NCBI RefSeq assembly: GCF_000336775.1
Contig: NZ_AOLJ01000022.1
Span: forward strand, 39,796 to 103,795
Source: Haloferax gibbonsii ATCC 33959
GTDB lineage: Archaea; Halobacteriota; Halobacteria; Halobacteriales; Haloferacaceae
Length of the DNA stretch: 64,000 bases
Direction of reading: 5' to 3'
This document shows, piece after piece, positions 44,822 to 53,996 of this stretch. A program made the position numbers and the translations under genes. Numbering within the stretch: position 1 is the first letter of the stretch; every line of letters starts with the position of its first letter. Under the pieces are notes generated by a model. The model was given only the letters and a program-made list of their open reading frames with translations, had not been told where the DNA came from and made no database searches.

Positions 44822-46202
44822 GGACGGGTTGACACGGGGGTCGATATTCAATCTACCGGCACAGTCCAGAATAAGAGAAGTTATCCTGAGTAGTACATGC
44901 GAATTTCTCGCGGTGAAATTGAGTTATCCTGAATTGTGCAATCGCATTTTCGGCGGTTTGCATGTAGTATTCGGGATATTAGAATACCTCGGAGAACGCC
45001 GATTTCGGACGTTTCGAGCGAATCTGAGACTCGACCAATTTTCCGTTGCTTTCAATAGGTCGAATTTTACACAATAGCTTCCCATTTCTGTGATGACAAC
45101 CCATTTTTGGATGGCATTCCTTGCATCGTTTACCCCCGGAGTAACACATGGAAGAACCACTTACACGAGTTTCGTTATTTCACTTCTTAATTTACTGAAT
45201 TATTATAGAAACGGATACCGCTGGGCTTAGACTCTCTTTTATTTCTTTACAGTAATTTATGAAATATTCTAGACATAATTTCTGACTATTTTCTAGGAAA
45301 TATATTTGCGAGACGACGCACTATCTGTGTTCTCTCGAACGGGTATATTTCGACCAGAAATGACTCGATATCTTTTCGATTATATCCATTATCGAACGCT
45401 GAATATATGTCGTCGGACGGTCCTTCGTTTCGGAATAAATTCAGCTGTGATTATATTGATGTCACTACGTAGAATTCTCCCGGAGTGTTGTCTGATTCGA
45501 ACACGCAACTACCGGGGTGACGCCGTTCCGAATTCGCTCGAAGACGAACCTAACCGAGGTCTTTGCCGGCCCGATTCGTTCTCTTTTGACGCCTTCACAG
45601 CCCTCGTCTTCGCGGTGAGCCAGCAACTCAGGACGTGCTCCCCATCTCAGGTGAAGCGGCGCTTGACGGCGCTGTGGCCGTTCTGACGGACTCGCGTGAA
45701 TCCCGAGTTTCGGTGGCTTGCTTTCGGTCGGATTCGACGAACCACTCGCTCGGCGACGATGACCGTTCGAGCGAATCACCTCCCCGACCGCCGACTCGTC
45801 GAGCTGACCGTCTCGAATTTCGAATGCGACGCCGCACTCCGTCTGCACGACCGGACTCGCGGCCGCGTCCCCGCAACCGTTGTACTTCCGACGCGATACG
45901 AACCACCGAGCCGCGAGCGACGCGGCTGTCGCTCTGTGATGCTGACGTAGATTTCAGCACTATCGACTCTTGGAACTCAGACGTTCCACGTCAGCGTTCT
46001 CAGTCATCAACTCTCTCGATATCTCGGTCCCTCTGTCGAGTCGTCGCTTGTCCGATCCGAGACTCGTATATCGTATTTCGCTATACACAACCTCGGTTCT
46101 CGGGCTCAACCGATTTCGGAAAATTCGACGTCCTGTCGAACCCAGCCGATTCGCGTCGGAGGTGTCGGGACAGCCGTGCGCTGGCGGCTCTTCCTCGGCG
46201 TG
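44822..46202. other. 1.4-kb AT-rich gene-poor region
   Basis: No convincing coding sequence spans this stretch. From about 44860 to 45480 it is strongly AT-rich, with several TATA-like tracts (for example AATTATTATAG near 45197) and short direct and inverted repeats near its left end. From 45480 to 46202 it is intermediate in composition, and the frames present are Arg/Ser-rich and lack haloarchaeal codon bias. It could hold decayed mobile DNA, small RNAs or a replication-related site. No ORB-like origin repeats were seen. Confidence 0.6.
44879..44932. repeat. direct repeat upstream of the recombinase pair
   Basis: AGTTATCCTGA occurs at 44879-44889 and again at 44922-44932, 43 nt apart. Inside and beside them TACATGC (44894-44900) and GCATGTA (44960-44966) form an inverted repeat. 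They lie 58 nt or more upstream of the DUF5805-like start codon, so they could be binding sites for that protein or recombinase arm sites. Confidence 0.45.
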
Positions 46203-46907
46203 CTACGCCTCGACTCGCTCTATCAGTTCGGGGCCGTCGTTGGCGGGGCTGTTCACCCGCGTCGAGACGGGGTAGGCCGCGAGTTCGTCGTCGGGGTAGG
46301 TGTCGAGGAGCGCCGCCGCCTCGTCGGGGTCGCCGTGGAGCCACGTCTCTTCTTCCTCGGGGTCGAGGACGACGGCCATCCGGTGATGTAGCTCGGAGAT
46401 GAGGTCGTTCGGCTCGGTCGTGACGACGGTGAACGTCTCAAGCGGCTCCTGTTCGCGCGAGGGGCCGCCGCTTCCGAAGTCGCCGAGGCCGGTCTGTTTG
46501 GTCGGCGGCGTCCACCGCTCCCAGAGGCCGGCCATGGCGAACGGGCGGTCGTCATCGAAGGCGACGCGGTAGGGCTGTTTTCGCCCGCCGCGGTCGACCC
46601 ACTCGTAGAAGCCGTCCGAGGGAACGAGACACCGGCGGGCCTCGTAGGCGTCGGCGAAACTCCGCTTCTCCCGGACGGTCTCCGCGCGGGCGTTGATTCG
46701 GTCGTTGCCGACGCTGGCGCTGTCGGCCCACGAGGGGACGAGCCCCCACTTGAGAAAGCGGAACTCGTCGTCCGCTTCGTTGGTCACGACCGGGAGTTCC
46801 TGGCCGGGCGCGCAGTTGTACCGCGCCGAAAGCGGGCGCGTCGGCGTCGCGTCGAACCGCGCTTCGAGTTCCTCGGGCGGGGTGAACAGCGTGTAGCGGC
46901 CGCACAT
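46203..46907 (-). CDS. SRAP-domain protein (YedK/HMCES)
   Basis: A 234-residue SRAP protein. Start MCGRY makes Cys2 the new N-terminus after Met removal, the residue that crosslinks to abasic sites in single-stranded DNA. Other family motifs are present: RYNCAPGQ, the KWGLVPSW block, RINARAETV, CLVPSDGFYEW with the catalytic Glu, and HHRMAVVL with the catalytic His. It protects abasic sites during replication and is cytoplasmic. Length is typical. It is divergent from an RNase-H-like nuclease gene across 121 nt. Confidence 0.92.
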   Translation of the reverse strand: MCGRYTLFTPPEELEARFDATPTRPLSARYNCAPGQELPVVTNEADDEFRFLKWGLVPSWADSASVGNDRINARAETVREKRSFADAYEARRCLVPSDGFYEWVDRGGRKQPYRVAFDDDRPFAMAGLWERWTPPTKQTGLGDFGSGGPSREQEPLETFTVVTTEPNDLISELHHRMAVVLDPEEEETWLHGDPDEAAALLDTYPDDELAAYPVSTRVNSPANDGPELIERVEA

Positions 46908-47028
46908 ACCCCCGGCTTCGGGCCCTGCGGGTAAAACGCCCGCGGCGGGAGCGTCCGGGTGCGTGCCGGGAGCGCGGCCGCCGACCCACGACGACGCATT
47001 TAGGGTCGCCGACGCCCCCCTGTCGGAC

Positions 47029-47784
47029 ATGCGAATCGAGAACAGCTTCATCCCCGTCCGCGGCGTGGGCGAGCGGACGGAGCGGAACCTCTGGCGGGCC
47101 GGGTCGACCCACTGGGACGAGTTCGACGCCTCGCTCGTCGGCGCGAAGACGGGCGACCGAATCGAGACGTTCATCGCGGACGCGTACGCCCACCTCGACG
47201 ACGGCAACTCGCGGTTCTTCGACGACTGCTTCCCCTCGGGCGAGCGCTGGCGACTGTACGAGAACTTCCGCGACGAGACGTGCTTTTTCGACATCGAGAC
47301 GACCGGCCTCTCGCCCGAGCGCGACTCGGTGACGACCGTCTCGTTCTATCAGGACGGCGAGACGACGACGCTCGTCAGCGGGGAGGACCTGACCGCCGAC
47401 GCCCTCCGCGAGCAGTTCGCCGACGCGAAACTCATCGCGACGTTCAACGGCGCGCGCTTCGACGTGCCGTTCCTCGAGACCTCGTTCGACGTCTCCGTCG
47501 ACGTGCCGCACGTCGACTTGATGTATCCGTGCCGAACGCTCGACCTCACGGGCGGACTGAAGCAAATCGAGAAAGACGTGGGTATCGACCGCGACCGCCC
47601 GGACATCTCCGGCCGCGACGCCGTCCGCCTCTGGCGCGAGTACGAGCGCGGCGACCAGTCGTCGCTCGATACGCTCGTGTCGTACAACCGCGAGGACGCG
47701 GTCAACCTCGAACGCCTCATGGAGACGGTCACCGGCCGTCTCCACGACCGCGCCTGCGAGGGACTCGACGCCGAACTCGCCTGA
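47029..47784 (+). CDS. RNase H-like DEDD exonuclease (YprB-like)
   Basis: A 251-residue protein of the YprB/COG3359 RNase-H-fold exonuclease family. Residues 1-75 form a helical N-terminal part. The catalytic DEDD acids lie in CFFDIETTGLSPE (about residues 84-96), ATFNGARFDVPFLE (about 140-153), HVDLMYPCR (about 163-171) and SYNREDAVNLE (about 223-233). It likely degrades DNA or RNA 3'-5'. The gene is probably leaderless: GCATTTAGG (46996-47004) lies 25-33 nt before the ATG. Confidence 0.85.
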   Translation: MRIENSFIPVRGVGERTERNLWRAGSTHWDEFDASLVGAKTGDRIETFIADAYAHLDDGNSRFFDDCFPSGERWRLYENFRDETCFFDIETTGLSPERDSVTTVSFYQDGETTTLVSGEDLTADALREQFADAKLIATFNGARFDVPFLETSFDVSVDVPHVDLMYPCRTLDLTGGLKQIEKDVGIDRDRPDISGRDAVRLWREYERGDQSSLDTLVSYNREDAVNLERLMETVTGRLHDRACEGLDAELA

Positions 47785-47891
47785 ATCGGTCGCCGAGGCG
47801 TGTTCGCGGCCGTATTCGGTGAGGGTCGACGACCCGCGAGCGCGTGCCGGAACCCCGCGCTTTTTTCATCCCCCGAAGCGACGCGCCGCAC

Positions 47892-48236
47892 ATGACCGAC
47901 GACCCCGACGCCGACGCCGAGGCGGACGACCCCGCCGATTCGACCCCGCCGTCCGAGGATGCGACCGAACCGACCGACGGCGACGAGCCGGGCGACGCGG
48001 AAGCGACCGTCGAAGCGGCGGACGGCGGCACGGACGAGCGCGACAACGGCAACGGCAACGGCGACGATACCGTCCCGCACGTCGAACTCGATCTCTACGA
48101 ACTCTCCGTCCGCGTCAGCGGGCAGTCGAGCGACGAACTCGACGACGTGGAAGCGTCGGCGACCCGCCTCATGGACTACCTCGTCGACCACGCGAAAGAA
48201 CTGGAAGACCAGCCTGATAGCCGCGGACTGAGCTAA
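47892..48236 (+). CDS. conserved small acidic protein
   Basis: A 114-residue protein with an extremely acidic, disordered first 60 residues (Asp, Glu, Ala, Pro-rich) and a short structured C-terminal region VELDLYELSVRVSGQSSDEL followed by an amphipathic helix ATRLMDYLVDHAKEL. The C-terminal part may be a small alpha/beta module. No family is recognised. It lies 107 nt after the exonuclease gene on the same strand. Start ATG 47892 is chosen because the sequence before it lacks coding bias. Confidence 0.55.
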   Translation: MTDDPDADAEADDPADSTPPSEDATEPTDGDEPGDAEATVEAADGGTDERDNGNGNGDDTVPHVELDLYELSVRVSGQSSDELDDVEASATRLMDYLVDHAKELEDQPDSRGLS

Positions 48237-48306
48237 CACCGGCCCTTGCACGCCACGTTTTTGGCAAACCTAAAAGTTCAAGAGTGACGGTCGATAACCC
48301 CGTCCA

Positions 48307-48993
48307 ATGACCGAGTACACCTTCGACGACCTCGCGGTCGTGATGGGGACGTACAACGAAGAACAGGCCATCGGGTCCGTTCTGGCGGACATCGACCGAA
48401 TCACCGACGGGCGCGCCGAGGTCGTCTGCGTGGACGGTTCCGACGACCGAACGCCCGAAATCGCCCGCAAGATGGGCGCGCGCGTCATCGAACAGGAACC
48501 GCAGGGGTACGGCGTCGCGGTCGAGGCCGCGGTGCTCGCGCCCGACCGGCCGGTCGTCGTCACCACCGACTGCGACGACACCTATCCGATGGAGTATCTG
48601 CCGAAGTTCCTCGACCTCATCAACGACGGCTACGACGTGGTCTCCGGGGACCGAATCACGAAGGGCGCGGAGACGATGCCCCGGCTCAACCGCGCGGGGA
48701 ACATCGCATTCGCCCGCCTCGCCAGCTACCTCATGGGCGCGACCGTCCACGACACGACCACCGGGATGCGGGCGTACCGCCGGGAACTCCTCCACGACAT
48801 CGAGTGGACCGAGAACACGGGGTTGTCGGCCGAACTCCTCATCCGCCCCGCGATGCGCGGCTACAAAATCGCCGAGGTGCCCATCCCCTACCGCGAGCGC
48901 GCCGGCGAGACGAAACTCGACCCCTTCGCCGGCGGTGCAGCCATCGGAAAGTCCATCGTCAAGGTCTGCCTGGAAGAGCGACTTCGGCTCTGA
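48307..48993 (+). CDS. GT2 glycosyltransferase, dolichyl-phosphate sugar synthase type
   Basis: A 228-residue family 2 glycosyltransferase without membrane segments. GTYNEEQAIGSVLADIDRI at the N-terminus binds the nucleotide, VVCVDGSDDRTPEIARKMGA follows, and TTDCDDTYPME (about residues 80-90) supplies the DxD metal site. It resembles dolichol-phosphate mannose/glucose synthases that charge dolichyl phosphate for N-glycosylation of surface proteins. Donor sugar unknown. No agl cluster is beside it. A TATA-like element CCTAAAAG (48268-48275) lies about 32-39 nt before the start. Confidence 0.85.
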   Translation: MTEYTFDDLAVVMGTYNEEQAIGSVLADIDRITDGRAEVVCVDGSDDRTPEIARKMGARVIEQEPQGYGVAVEAAVLAPDRPVVVTTDCDDTYPMEYLPKFLDLINDGYDVVSGDRITKGAETMPRLNRAGNIAFARLASYLMGATVHDTTTGMRAYRRELLHDIEWTENTGLSAELLIRPAMRGYKIAEVPIPYRERAGETKLDPFAGGAAIGKSIVKVCLEERLRL

Positions 48994-49112
48994 GCGGCCG
49001 TTTCGCTCGCTTTCTCCCTTCAGGCCCGACTCCGAACTGACGACCCGCGACGGTCGTGCGCATCGATACCTAACCGCACACTTCTCATAGGCGACTCGGT
49101 CGAATATCGGGT

Positions 49113-50294
49113 ATGGATTCGACAACGAACCGACGCCGGGTTCTCGCCGCACTCGGTGCCGGTGTCGCTCTGTCCGGCTGTCTCGGAAGCGACCCGCCGG
49201 TCGCGGACGACGACGCGGGAGTCGATGACGCGTCCGAGCCCGCCGACACATCCGATTCCACCGCGGGCGAGTACTCGGGCCCGTTCGAGCTTCCGGTCCC
49301 CGAGGACGAACTGCGCCGCGGCGCGTCGAAAGACGCTATCCCGGCCATCACCGCCCCCGTCTTCGCGGCCGACTGGAGCGGGTTCGACGAGGTGGACGCG
49401 ACGCTCGACGACGGGGACGAGGTGGTCGGCGTCGAACTCGACGGCGTCGCCCGCGCCTATCCGCTCGCGGTCCTGAACTGGCACGAAATCGTCAACGACG
49501 ACTTCGACGGTCGTCCCGTGGTCGTGACCTACTGTCCGCTGTGCGGGAGCGCCGTCGTCGCCGACAGGCTCGCCGGCGGCGAGCCGACGTACTTCGGCGT
49601 CTCGGGCCTGCTTTGGATGTCCGACCTCGTGATGTACGACGACCGGACGAACTCGCTGTGGAGCCAGGTGCTCGCGACCGCGATTCGCGGGGAACTGACC
49701 GGCGAGACGCTGTCGCTTCTCCCCTCGACTATCTCGACGTGGGGCGAGTGGCGGGCGGCCCACCCCGAGACCGAGGTGTTGGTTCCGCCGCCGGTCTCCG
49801 GCACGATTCGCGGGCGGCAGACCCGCCGGTACGACGTGAACCCCTACGCGAGCTATCAGCAGTCGAGCGCCATCGGCATCGGCTTCAACGACGCGGCGGA
49901 CGACCGACTGCACCCGAAAACGTCGGTCGTCGGCGTCGCCGCCGATGGTGTCGCCCGTGCTTACCCGCTCGACGCGGTCGAGCGCGCGGGCGTCGTCAAC
50001 GACACCGTCGGCGGCCTCCCGGTCGTCGTGGCGGCCTCCGCCGAGGGAACCCTCGTCGCCTACGTCCGCCGGGTCGACGGCGACTCCGTCGAGTTCGAAC
50101 GTGACGGGCCGGTTCTCGTCGCCGCCGGGTCGCGCTGGACCCTCCTCACCGGCCGGGCGCTCGACGGCCCCCACGAGGGGTCGGTCCTGACGCGGGCCAA
50201 CGACCGCTCGCCGATGTTCTGGTTCGCGTGGGCAGACTTCAACCCGGAGACGGAGATTTACGGGGTAAAGAGCGCGACCGGCGAGGAGGAGTAG
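49113..50294 (+). CDS. DUF3179-domain lipoprotein
   Basis: A 393-residue exported protein. NRRRVLAALGAGVALSGC (about residues 6-23) is a Tat signal with lipobox cysteine, followed by an acidic Asp/Ser linker (~25-55). The rest is the DUF3179 domain: PAITAPVFAADW, GVARAYPLAVLNWHEIVND and the metal-like VVTYCPLCGSAVVAD (about 138-152). A second copy of the GVARAYPLDAV motif near residue 280 suggests an internal repeat. The function is unknown; the Cys pair may bind metal outside the cell. Confidence 0.85.
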   Translation: MDSTTNRRRVLAALGAGVALSGCLGSDPPVADDDAGVDDASEPADTSDSTAGEYSGPFELPVPEDELRRGASKDAIPAITAPVFAADWSGFDEVDATLDDGDEVVGVELDGVARAYPLAVLNWHEIVNDDFDGRPVVVTYCPLCGSAVVADRLAGGEPTYFGVSGLLWMSDLVMYDDRTNSLWSQVLATAIRGELTGETLSLLPSTISTWGEWRAAHPETEVLVPPPVSGTIRGRQTRRYDVNPYASYQQSSAIGIGFNDAADDRLHPKTSVVGVAADGVARAYPLDAVERAGVVNDTVGGLPVVVAASAEGTLVAYVRRVDGDSVEFERDGPVLVAAGSRWTLLTGRALDGPHEGSVLTRANDRSPMFWFAWADFNPETEIYGVKSATGEEE

Positions 50295-50368
50295 TCGTTC
50301 GCGCGGCGAGCGCGCGTGGTTCGAGGGCGATACGCGGAGAAACGGAGTTTCGGTCGTTCGGACGGCGG

Positions 50369-50572
50369 TTACGACGAGTTCAGGATGTCGCGGACGCGCC
50401 GGGGCTCGCCGGAGAGGGAGGGCTCCTTCTCGACGATTTTCAGCACCTCGTGGTCGGTCACGTCGGGGTAGGACTTCCCGATGGCCTCCTCGATGAGGGC
50501 CTTTTCGAGACGGAACTCCGTTCCCTCGTAGACCACGTCTACGCCGTCGTCGTCGAAAGAGAGAATCGTCAT
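50369..50572 (-). CDS. small haloarchaeal protein (DUF5800-like)
   Basis: A 67-residue acidic protein, MTILSFDDDGVDVVYEGTEF, with a beta-hairpin-like start and a helix ALIEEAIGKSYPDVTDHEVL. I believe it belongs to the haloarchaeal DUF5800 family, from memory. Start ATG 50572 is supported by a TATA element TATTTAAC on the minus strand about 25-35 nt upstream, so it is leaderless. Function unknown. Confidence 0.6.
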   Translation of the reverse strand: MTILSFDDDGVDVVYEGTEFRLEKALIEEAIGKSYPDVTDHEVLKIVEKEPSLSGEPRRVRDILNSS

Positions 50573-50663
50573 ACCTGTCTTTGTTTTCCGCGAGTAGTTA
50601 AATACGCGTCGTCGTCGCGAAACCGGCGGCCCCCGTCGTGTCTGACGGTCGTCTTGCGGACGG

Positions 50664-50670
50664 TTTATTA
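50664..50670 (+). promoter_or_regulatory. TATA box of the halofilin gene
   Basis: TTTATTA is 24-30 nt upstream of the GTG at 50694, the spacing of a leaderless transcript. It supports GTG as the true start and excludes a TTG at 50679. The preceding sequence CGGACGG may form part of a BRE. Confidence 0.55.
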
Positions 50671-50693
50671 CGGCACGGGTGTTGGTTCGGAGC

Positions 50694-51545
50694 GTGTCAC
50701 TGGGTACGGACCCGCTCGATGCGCTCGAAATTCCCGACGGGACGACGGTCGAGGAACACGACCTCGTCACCGACGGCGACGTCGTCGTCGGCGGGCAGAG
50801 CACCGTCGAGTTCGGCGTCCGCGGGCGGAACGTCCTCGCGGGCGAGCGCGTCACCTTCGGCGGCGATATCGAGGCCGAAGCCGACTGCCGACTCGACATG
50901 CTCGACGACGTGGCCGGCAACGTGCTCGTCGGCAACGACGCCTACCTCGGCGAGCGCGTCCACATCGCCGGCCGCCTGATGGTCTCGGGCGACCTCGACA
51001 TCGGCGACGACGTCGACATCGAAGAGGGGTTCGAGGCCAACGGCTGGATCGTCATCCGCAACCCGATTCCGACGCTCGTGTTCTACTTTATCGTCCTCTC
51101 GCAGCTCCTCCGACTCGGCGAGGACGAGGCGGCCGACGAACTCGCCGAAACTCTCTCGGGCGAGTCGCCGCACGACCCGCTCGTGATTCCCCGGAACGCC
51201 ACCGTCTCAGACGACGCGTGGCGCGTCTCGACGCCCGCGCACGTCGGCTCCGACTGCCGAATCCACGGCAACATTCGCGCGAAGTCCATCGACCTCGCCG
51301 AGGACAACAACGTCTTCGGGAGCCTCCGCGCCCGCGACGACATCGTCGTCGGGAGCGGAACGCGCATCCACGGCGACGTCACCACCCGAAACGGCGAGGT
51401 CCGCATCCACGAGGACGCTCGCGTCCTCGGCGACGTGTCCTGTAACGACCTCGTGCTCGAAGCCGGCGCGCACGTCGACGGCACGATGCGCGCCCGGGGC
51501 GAGATGCGCATCCACCGCGATAACCTCCCCCGCGAGGCCGAGTAA
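50694..51545 (+). CDS. halA: bactofilin-like cytoskeletal protein (halofilin A-type)
   Basis: A 283-residue polymer-forming protein built of two beta-helix blocks. Block 1 (about residues 15-115) has regular turns such as VVVGGQSTVEFGVRGRNVLAG, and block 2 (about 175-280) has IHGNIRAKSIDLAEDNNVFG. A hydrophobic stretch PIPTLVFYFIVLSQLLRLG (about 123-141) and a charged helix link them and may attach to the membrane. The H. volcanii bactofilin homologue halofilin A, important for cell shape, lies in this neighbourhood (recall). The protein likely forms filaments without nucleotide. Start GTG 50694 from TATA spacing. Confidence 0.75.
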   Translation: MSLGTDPLDALEIPDGTTVEEHDLVTDGDVVVGGQSTVEFGVRGRNVLAGERVTFGGDIEAEADCRLDMLDDVAGNVLVGNDAYLGERVHIAGRLMVSGDLDIGDDVDIEEGFEANGWIVIRNPIPTLVFYFIVLSQLLRLGEDEAADELAETLSGESPHDPLVIPRNATVSDDAWRVSTPAHVGSDCRIHGNIRAKSIDLAEDNNVFGSLRARDDIVVGSGTRIHGDVTTRNGEVRIHEDARVLGDVSCNDLVLEAGAHVDGTMRARGEMRIHRDNLPREAE

Positions 51546-51651
51546 CCGGAACCGGGTCGCCCGAGCGACCATGCCGCCCGTGCGCCGCGATAGCAACAGT
51601 CGCCGTTTGTGCTTACCCAACGATTAATCCCTCACGTGGTGAGTGTCGTCT

Positions 51652-52515
51652 ATGGACAATCGACTGAAACTTCTCTCGGTCGCCCTCCTCGTCCTTCTCG
51701 CCGGGTGTACCGGCGGCGCGGCTGACGGCGGTGCGGGCGGGTCGGAGAGCGTCTCGCTCGCCGCCGATACCGGTGGCTCCGCCGAGGCCGAACAGGCGGG
51801 CGGCGACGACCTCCCGCAGGTCCAACGCCGGGCGGTCATCAAGAACGGCCAGATAGAACTGACCGTCGACGAGTTCAACGAGTCGCGCGACGCGGTCGAA
51901 TCGACCGCCGAATCCTACGGCGGCTACGTCAGCGACTCCAACGAGTACGTCAACCGCCGGAGCGGCGGCACCTACCGCTCGGGCCAACTCGTCGTGCGGG
52001 TCCCCTCCGAGGACTTCTCGGCGTTCATGGCCGACATGAAGGACCTCGGTGAGGTCGAGCGCGTCGAGACGAACTCGCAGGACGTGACCGACCAACTGGT
52101 CGATATCGAAGCGCGGTTGAGCAATCTCCGCGCGCAGCGCGACCGCCTCCGCGAACTCTACGAGTCGGCTAACACGACCGAAGACGTGCTCGCGGTCGAA
52201 GAGCGCCTGACGGACGTCCAGACCGAAATCGAGCGGCTCGAAGCCCAGAAGCAGTCGCTCGAAGACCGGGTCGCGCTCTCGACCGTCCGCGTCTCGCTGT
52301 CGGAGCGGCCGCCCGGCCCGGCGCAGTGGTACGACACGCCGGTCTTACAGGCGTTCTCCGAGTCGGTCAACGGCGCGTTCGTCGCCCTTCGGGCGCTCGT
52401 CGTCGCCGTCGCCTACGCGGTCCCGTACCTCGTCGTCTTCGGCGGCCTCCTCGCGATTCTCGGGAGCGGGGTGGTGCTCGCCGGCCGCGCCGCCTACAGG
52501 CGACTGACGGACTAA
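51652..52515 (+). CDS. DUF4349-domain lipoprotein
   Basis: A 287-residue lipoprotein. LKLLSVALLVLLAGC (about residues 5-19) is the signal and lipobox. Residues ~60-225 are the DUF4349 domain: RRAVIKNGQIELTVDEFNES, GQLVVRVPSEDFSAFMADM and a long coiled coil IEARLSNLRAQRDRLRELYE with VEERLTDVQTEIERLEAQ. A C-terminal membrane helix (about 248-275) follows. It lies 106 nt after the halofilin gene on the same strand with its own TATA-like GATTAATC (51622-51629). Function unknown; a cell-surface anchoring role is possible. Confidence 0.8.
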   Translation: MDNRLKLLSVALLVLLAGCTGGAADGGAGGSESVSLAADTGGSAEAEQAGGDDLPQVQRRAVIKNGQIELTVDEFNESRDAVESTAESYGGYVSDSNEYVNRRSGGTYRSGQLVVRVPSEDFSAFMADMKDLGEVERVETNSQDVTDQLVDIEARLSNLRAQRDRLRELYESANTTEDVLAVEERLTDVQTEIERLEAQKQSLEDRVALSTVRVSLSERPPGPAQWYDTPVLQAFSESVNGAFVALRALVVAVAYAVPYLVVFGGLLAILGSGVVLAGRAAYRRLTD

Positions 52516-52593
52516 CTGTTCGCCGGCTTCTTTTCGTCGCTCGCGCCTCCTCGCACGCGAGCGTTTTTCCGCGTCCGCGACCATCGTCGAGCC

Positions 52594-53769
52594 ATGCTCT
52601 CTCTCGCGTTAGCCGGCAAGCCGAACGCCGGCAAATCGACGTTCTACACGGCCTCGACGCTCGCCGAGGTCGACGTGGCGAACTACCCCTTCACGACTAT
52701 CGACGCGAACCGCGGCGTCACGCACGCCCGCACCCGCTGTCCCTGTCTCGACCGCGACGAGCGCTGCGGCAACTGCGAGGACGGTATCCGCTACGTCGCC
52801 GTCGAACTCGTGGACGTGGCCGGGCTCGTCCCCGGCGCGCACGAGGGCCGCGGCCTCGGCAATCAGTTCCTCGACGAACTGACGAACGCGGACGCAATCG
52901 TCAACGTCGTCGACGCCTCTGGGGGAACGAACGCCGAGGGCGAACCCGTCGAAGTCGGGAGCTTCGACCCCGTCGAGGAGGTCGACTTCATCGAGGAGGA
53001 ACTCGAACAGTGGCTCGCCGGCATCGTCCACAAGAACTGGGAGTCCGTGGTCCGCAAGTCGCGGTCGCCCGACTTCGACATGGACGACGCCCTCTCGGAC
53101 CTCCTGACGGGCGTCGGCGCGAGCGAGTACGACATCGCCGCCGTCCTGCGCGACCTCGACTACTCGCCGAACCCCCAAGACTGGGACGACGAGGACCGCG
53201 TGGAACTCGCCCGCGCGATTCGCCGGCGGACCAAGCCCATCGTCCTCGTGGCCAACAAGGTCGACATCGCGCCCCCGGAGAACCTCGAACGACTCGCCGA
53301 GACCGGAAAGCCCGTCATCGCCGCCACCGCGGACGGCGAACTCGCCCTTCGGCGGGCCCGCGAGGCGGGCATCATCGACTACCACCCCGGCGACGACGAC
53401 TTCGAACTCGTCGGCGACGTGAGCGGCGCACAGGAGAAGGGCCTCGAACGAATCCGCGACCTGATGGGCGAACACGGCGGCACCGGCACGCAGGAGGCCA
53501 TCGACACCGCGGTCTACGACGTGCTCGACCGAATCACGGTCTACCCGGTCCAAAACGAGTCGAAGTGGACCGACGGCACGGGTAACGTCCTCCCCGACGC
53601 CTTCCTCCTTCCGCGGGGGTCGACGCCGCGGGACCTCGCGTACGCGGTCCACTCCGACATCGGCGACGGCTACCTCCACGCGGTCGACGCGCGAGCGAAA
53701 CGCCGCATCGCCGAAGACCACGAACTCGAAGAGGGCGACGTCATCAAAATCGTCTCGACGGCGAAGTAA
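52594..53769 (+). CDS. ychF: redox-regulated ATPase/GTPase YchF (OLA1 type)
   Basis: A 391-residue Obg-superfamily protein. G1 GKPNAGKST (residues 8-16), G3 DVAGL (about 74-78) and the G4 region ANKVDI (about 221-226) are visible, and the C-terminal TGS domain contains DIGDGYLHAVDARAKRRI. A cysteine cluster CPCLDRDERCGNC (about 50-62) is typical of archaeal forms. YchF proteins prefer ATP and associate with ribosomes and translation. It is transcribed alone with full normal length. Confidence 0.92.
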   Translation: MLSLALAGKPNAGKSTFYTASTLAEVDVANYPFTTIDANRGVTHARTRCPCLDRDERCGNCEDGIRYVAVELVDVAGLVPGAHEGRGLGNQFLDELTNADAIVNVVDASGGTNAEGEPVEVGSFDPVEEVDFIEEELEQWLAGIVHKNWESVVRKSRSPDFDMDDALSDLLTGVGASEYDIAAVLRDLDYSPNPQDWDDEDRVELARAIRRRTKPIVLVANKVDIAPPENLERLAETGKPVIAATADGELALRRAREAGIIDYHPGDDDFELVGDVSGAQEKGLERIRDLMGEHGGTGTQEAIDTAVYDVLDRITVYPVQNESKWTDGTGNVLPDAFLLPRGSTPRDLAYAVHSDIGDGYLHAVDARAKRRIAEDHELEEGDVIKIVSTAK

Positions 53770-53996
53770 CTGTCACAGATTCGTCTTTTCTGCGAATTTT
53801 GTCGCTCTTCTTGGGTCAGTACCTCGTCCACCACGCTACAGATAAACTAAATAACGCTATACAGAATTGGAATTCAGCAGCTCACCGGCGTACGACAGAG
53901 ACTGGGGTCGAGAGTATCGTTCACCGGGGTGTGGCGGTCGCTCGTCCGGGTTTGCGCGATAAAAACAGAAGCCGCCGGTTCCTAACCGACTTCGGC

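Noticed and set aside
44860..45480. A replication origin in the AT-rich region
   Set aside because: No orc1/cdc6 gene is nearby and no ORB-like repeats were seen; AT-richness alone is not enough.
45635..46402. An open frame in the gene-poor region running into the SRAP gene
   Set aside because: Extremely Arg/Ser/Pro-rich, no haloarchaeal codon bias, and it overlaps the SRAP gene on the other strand.
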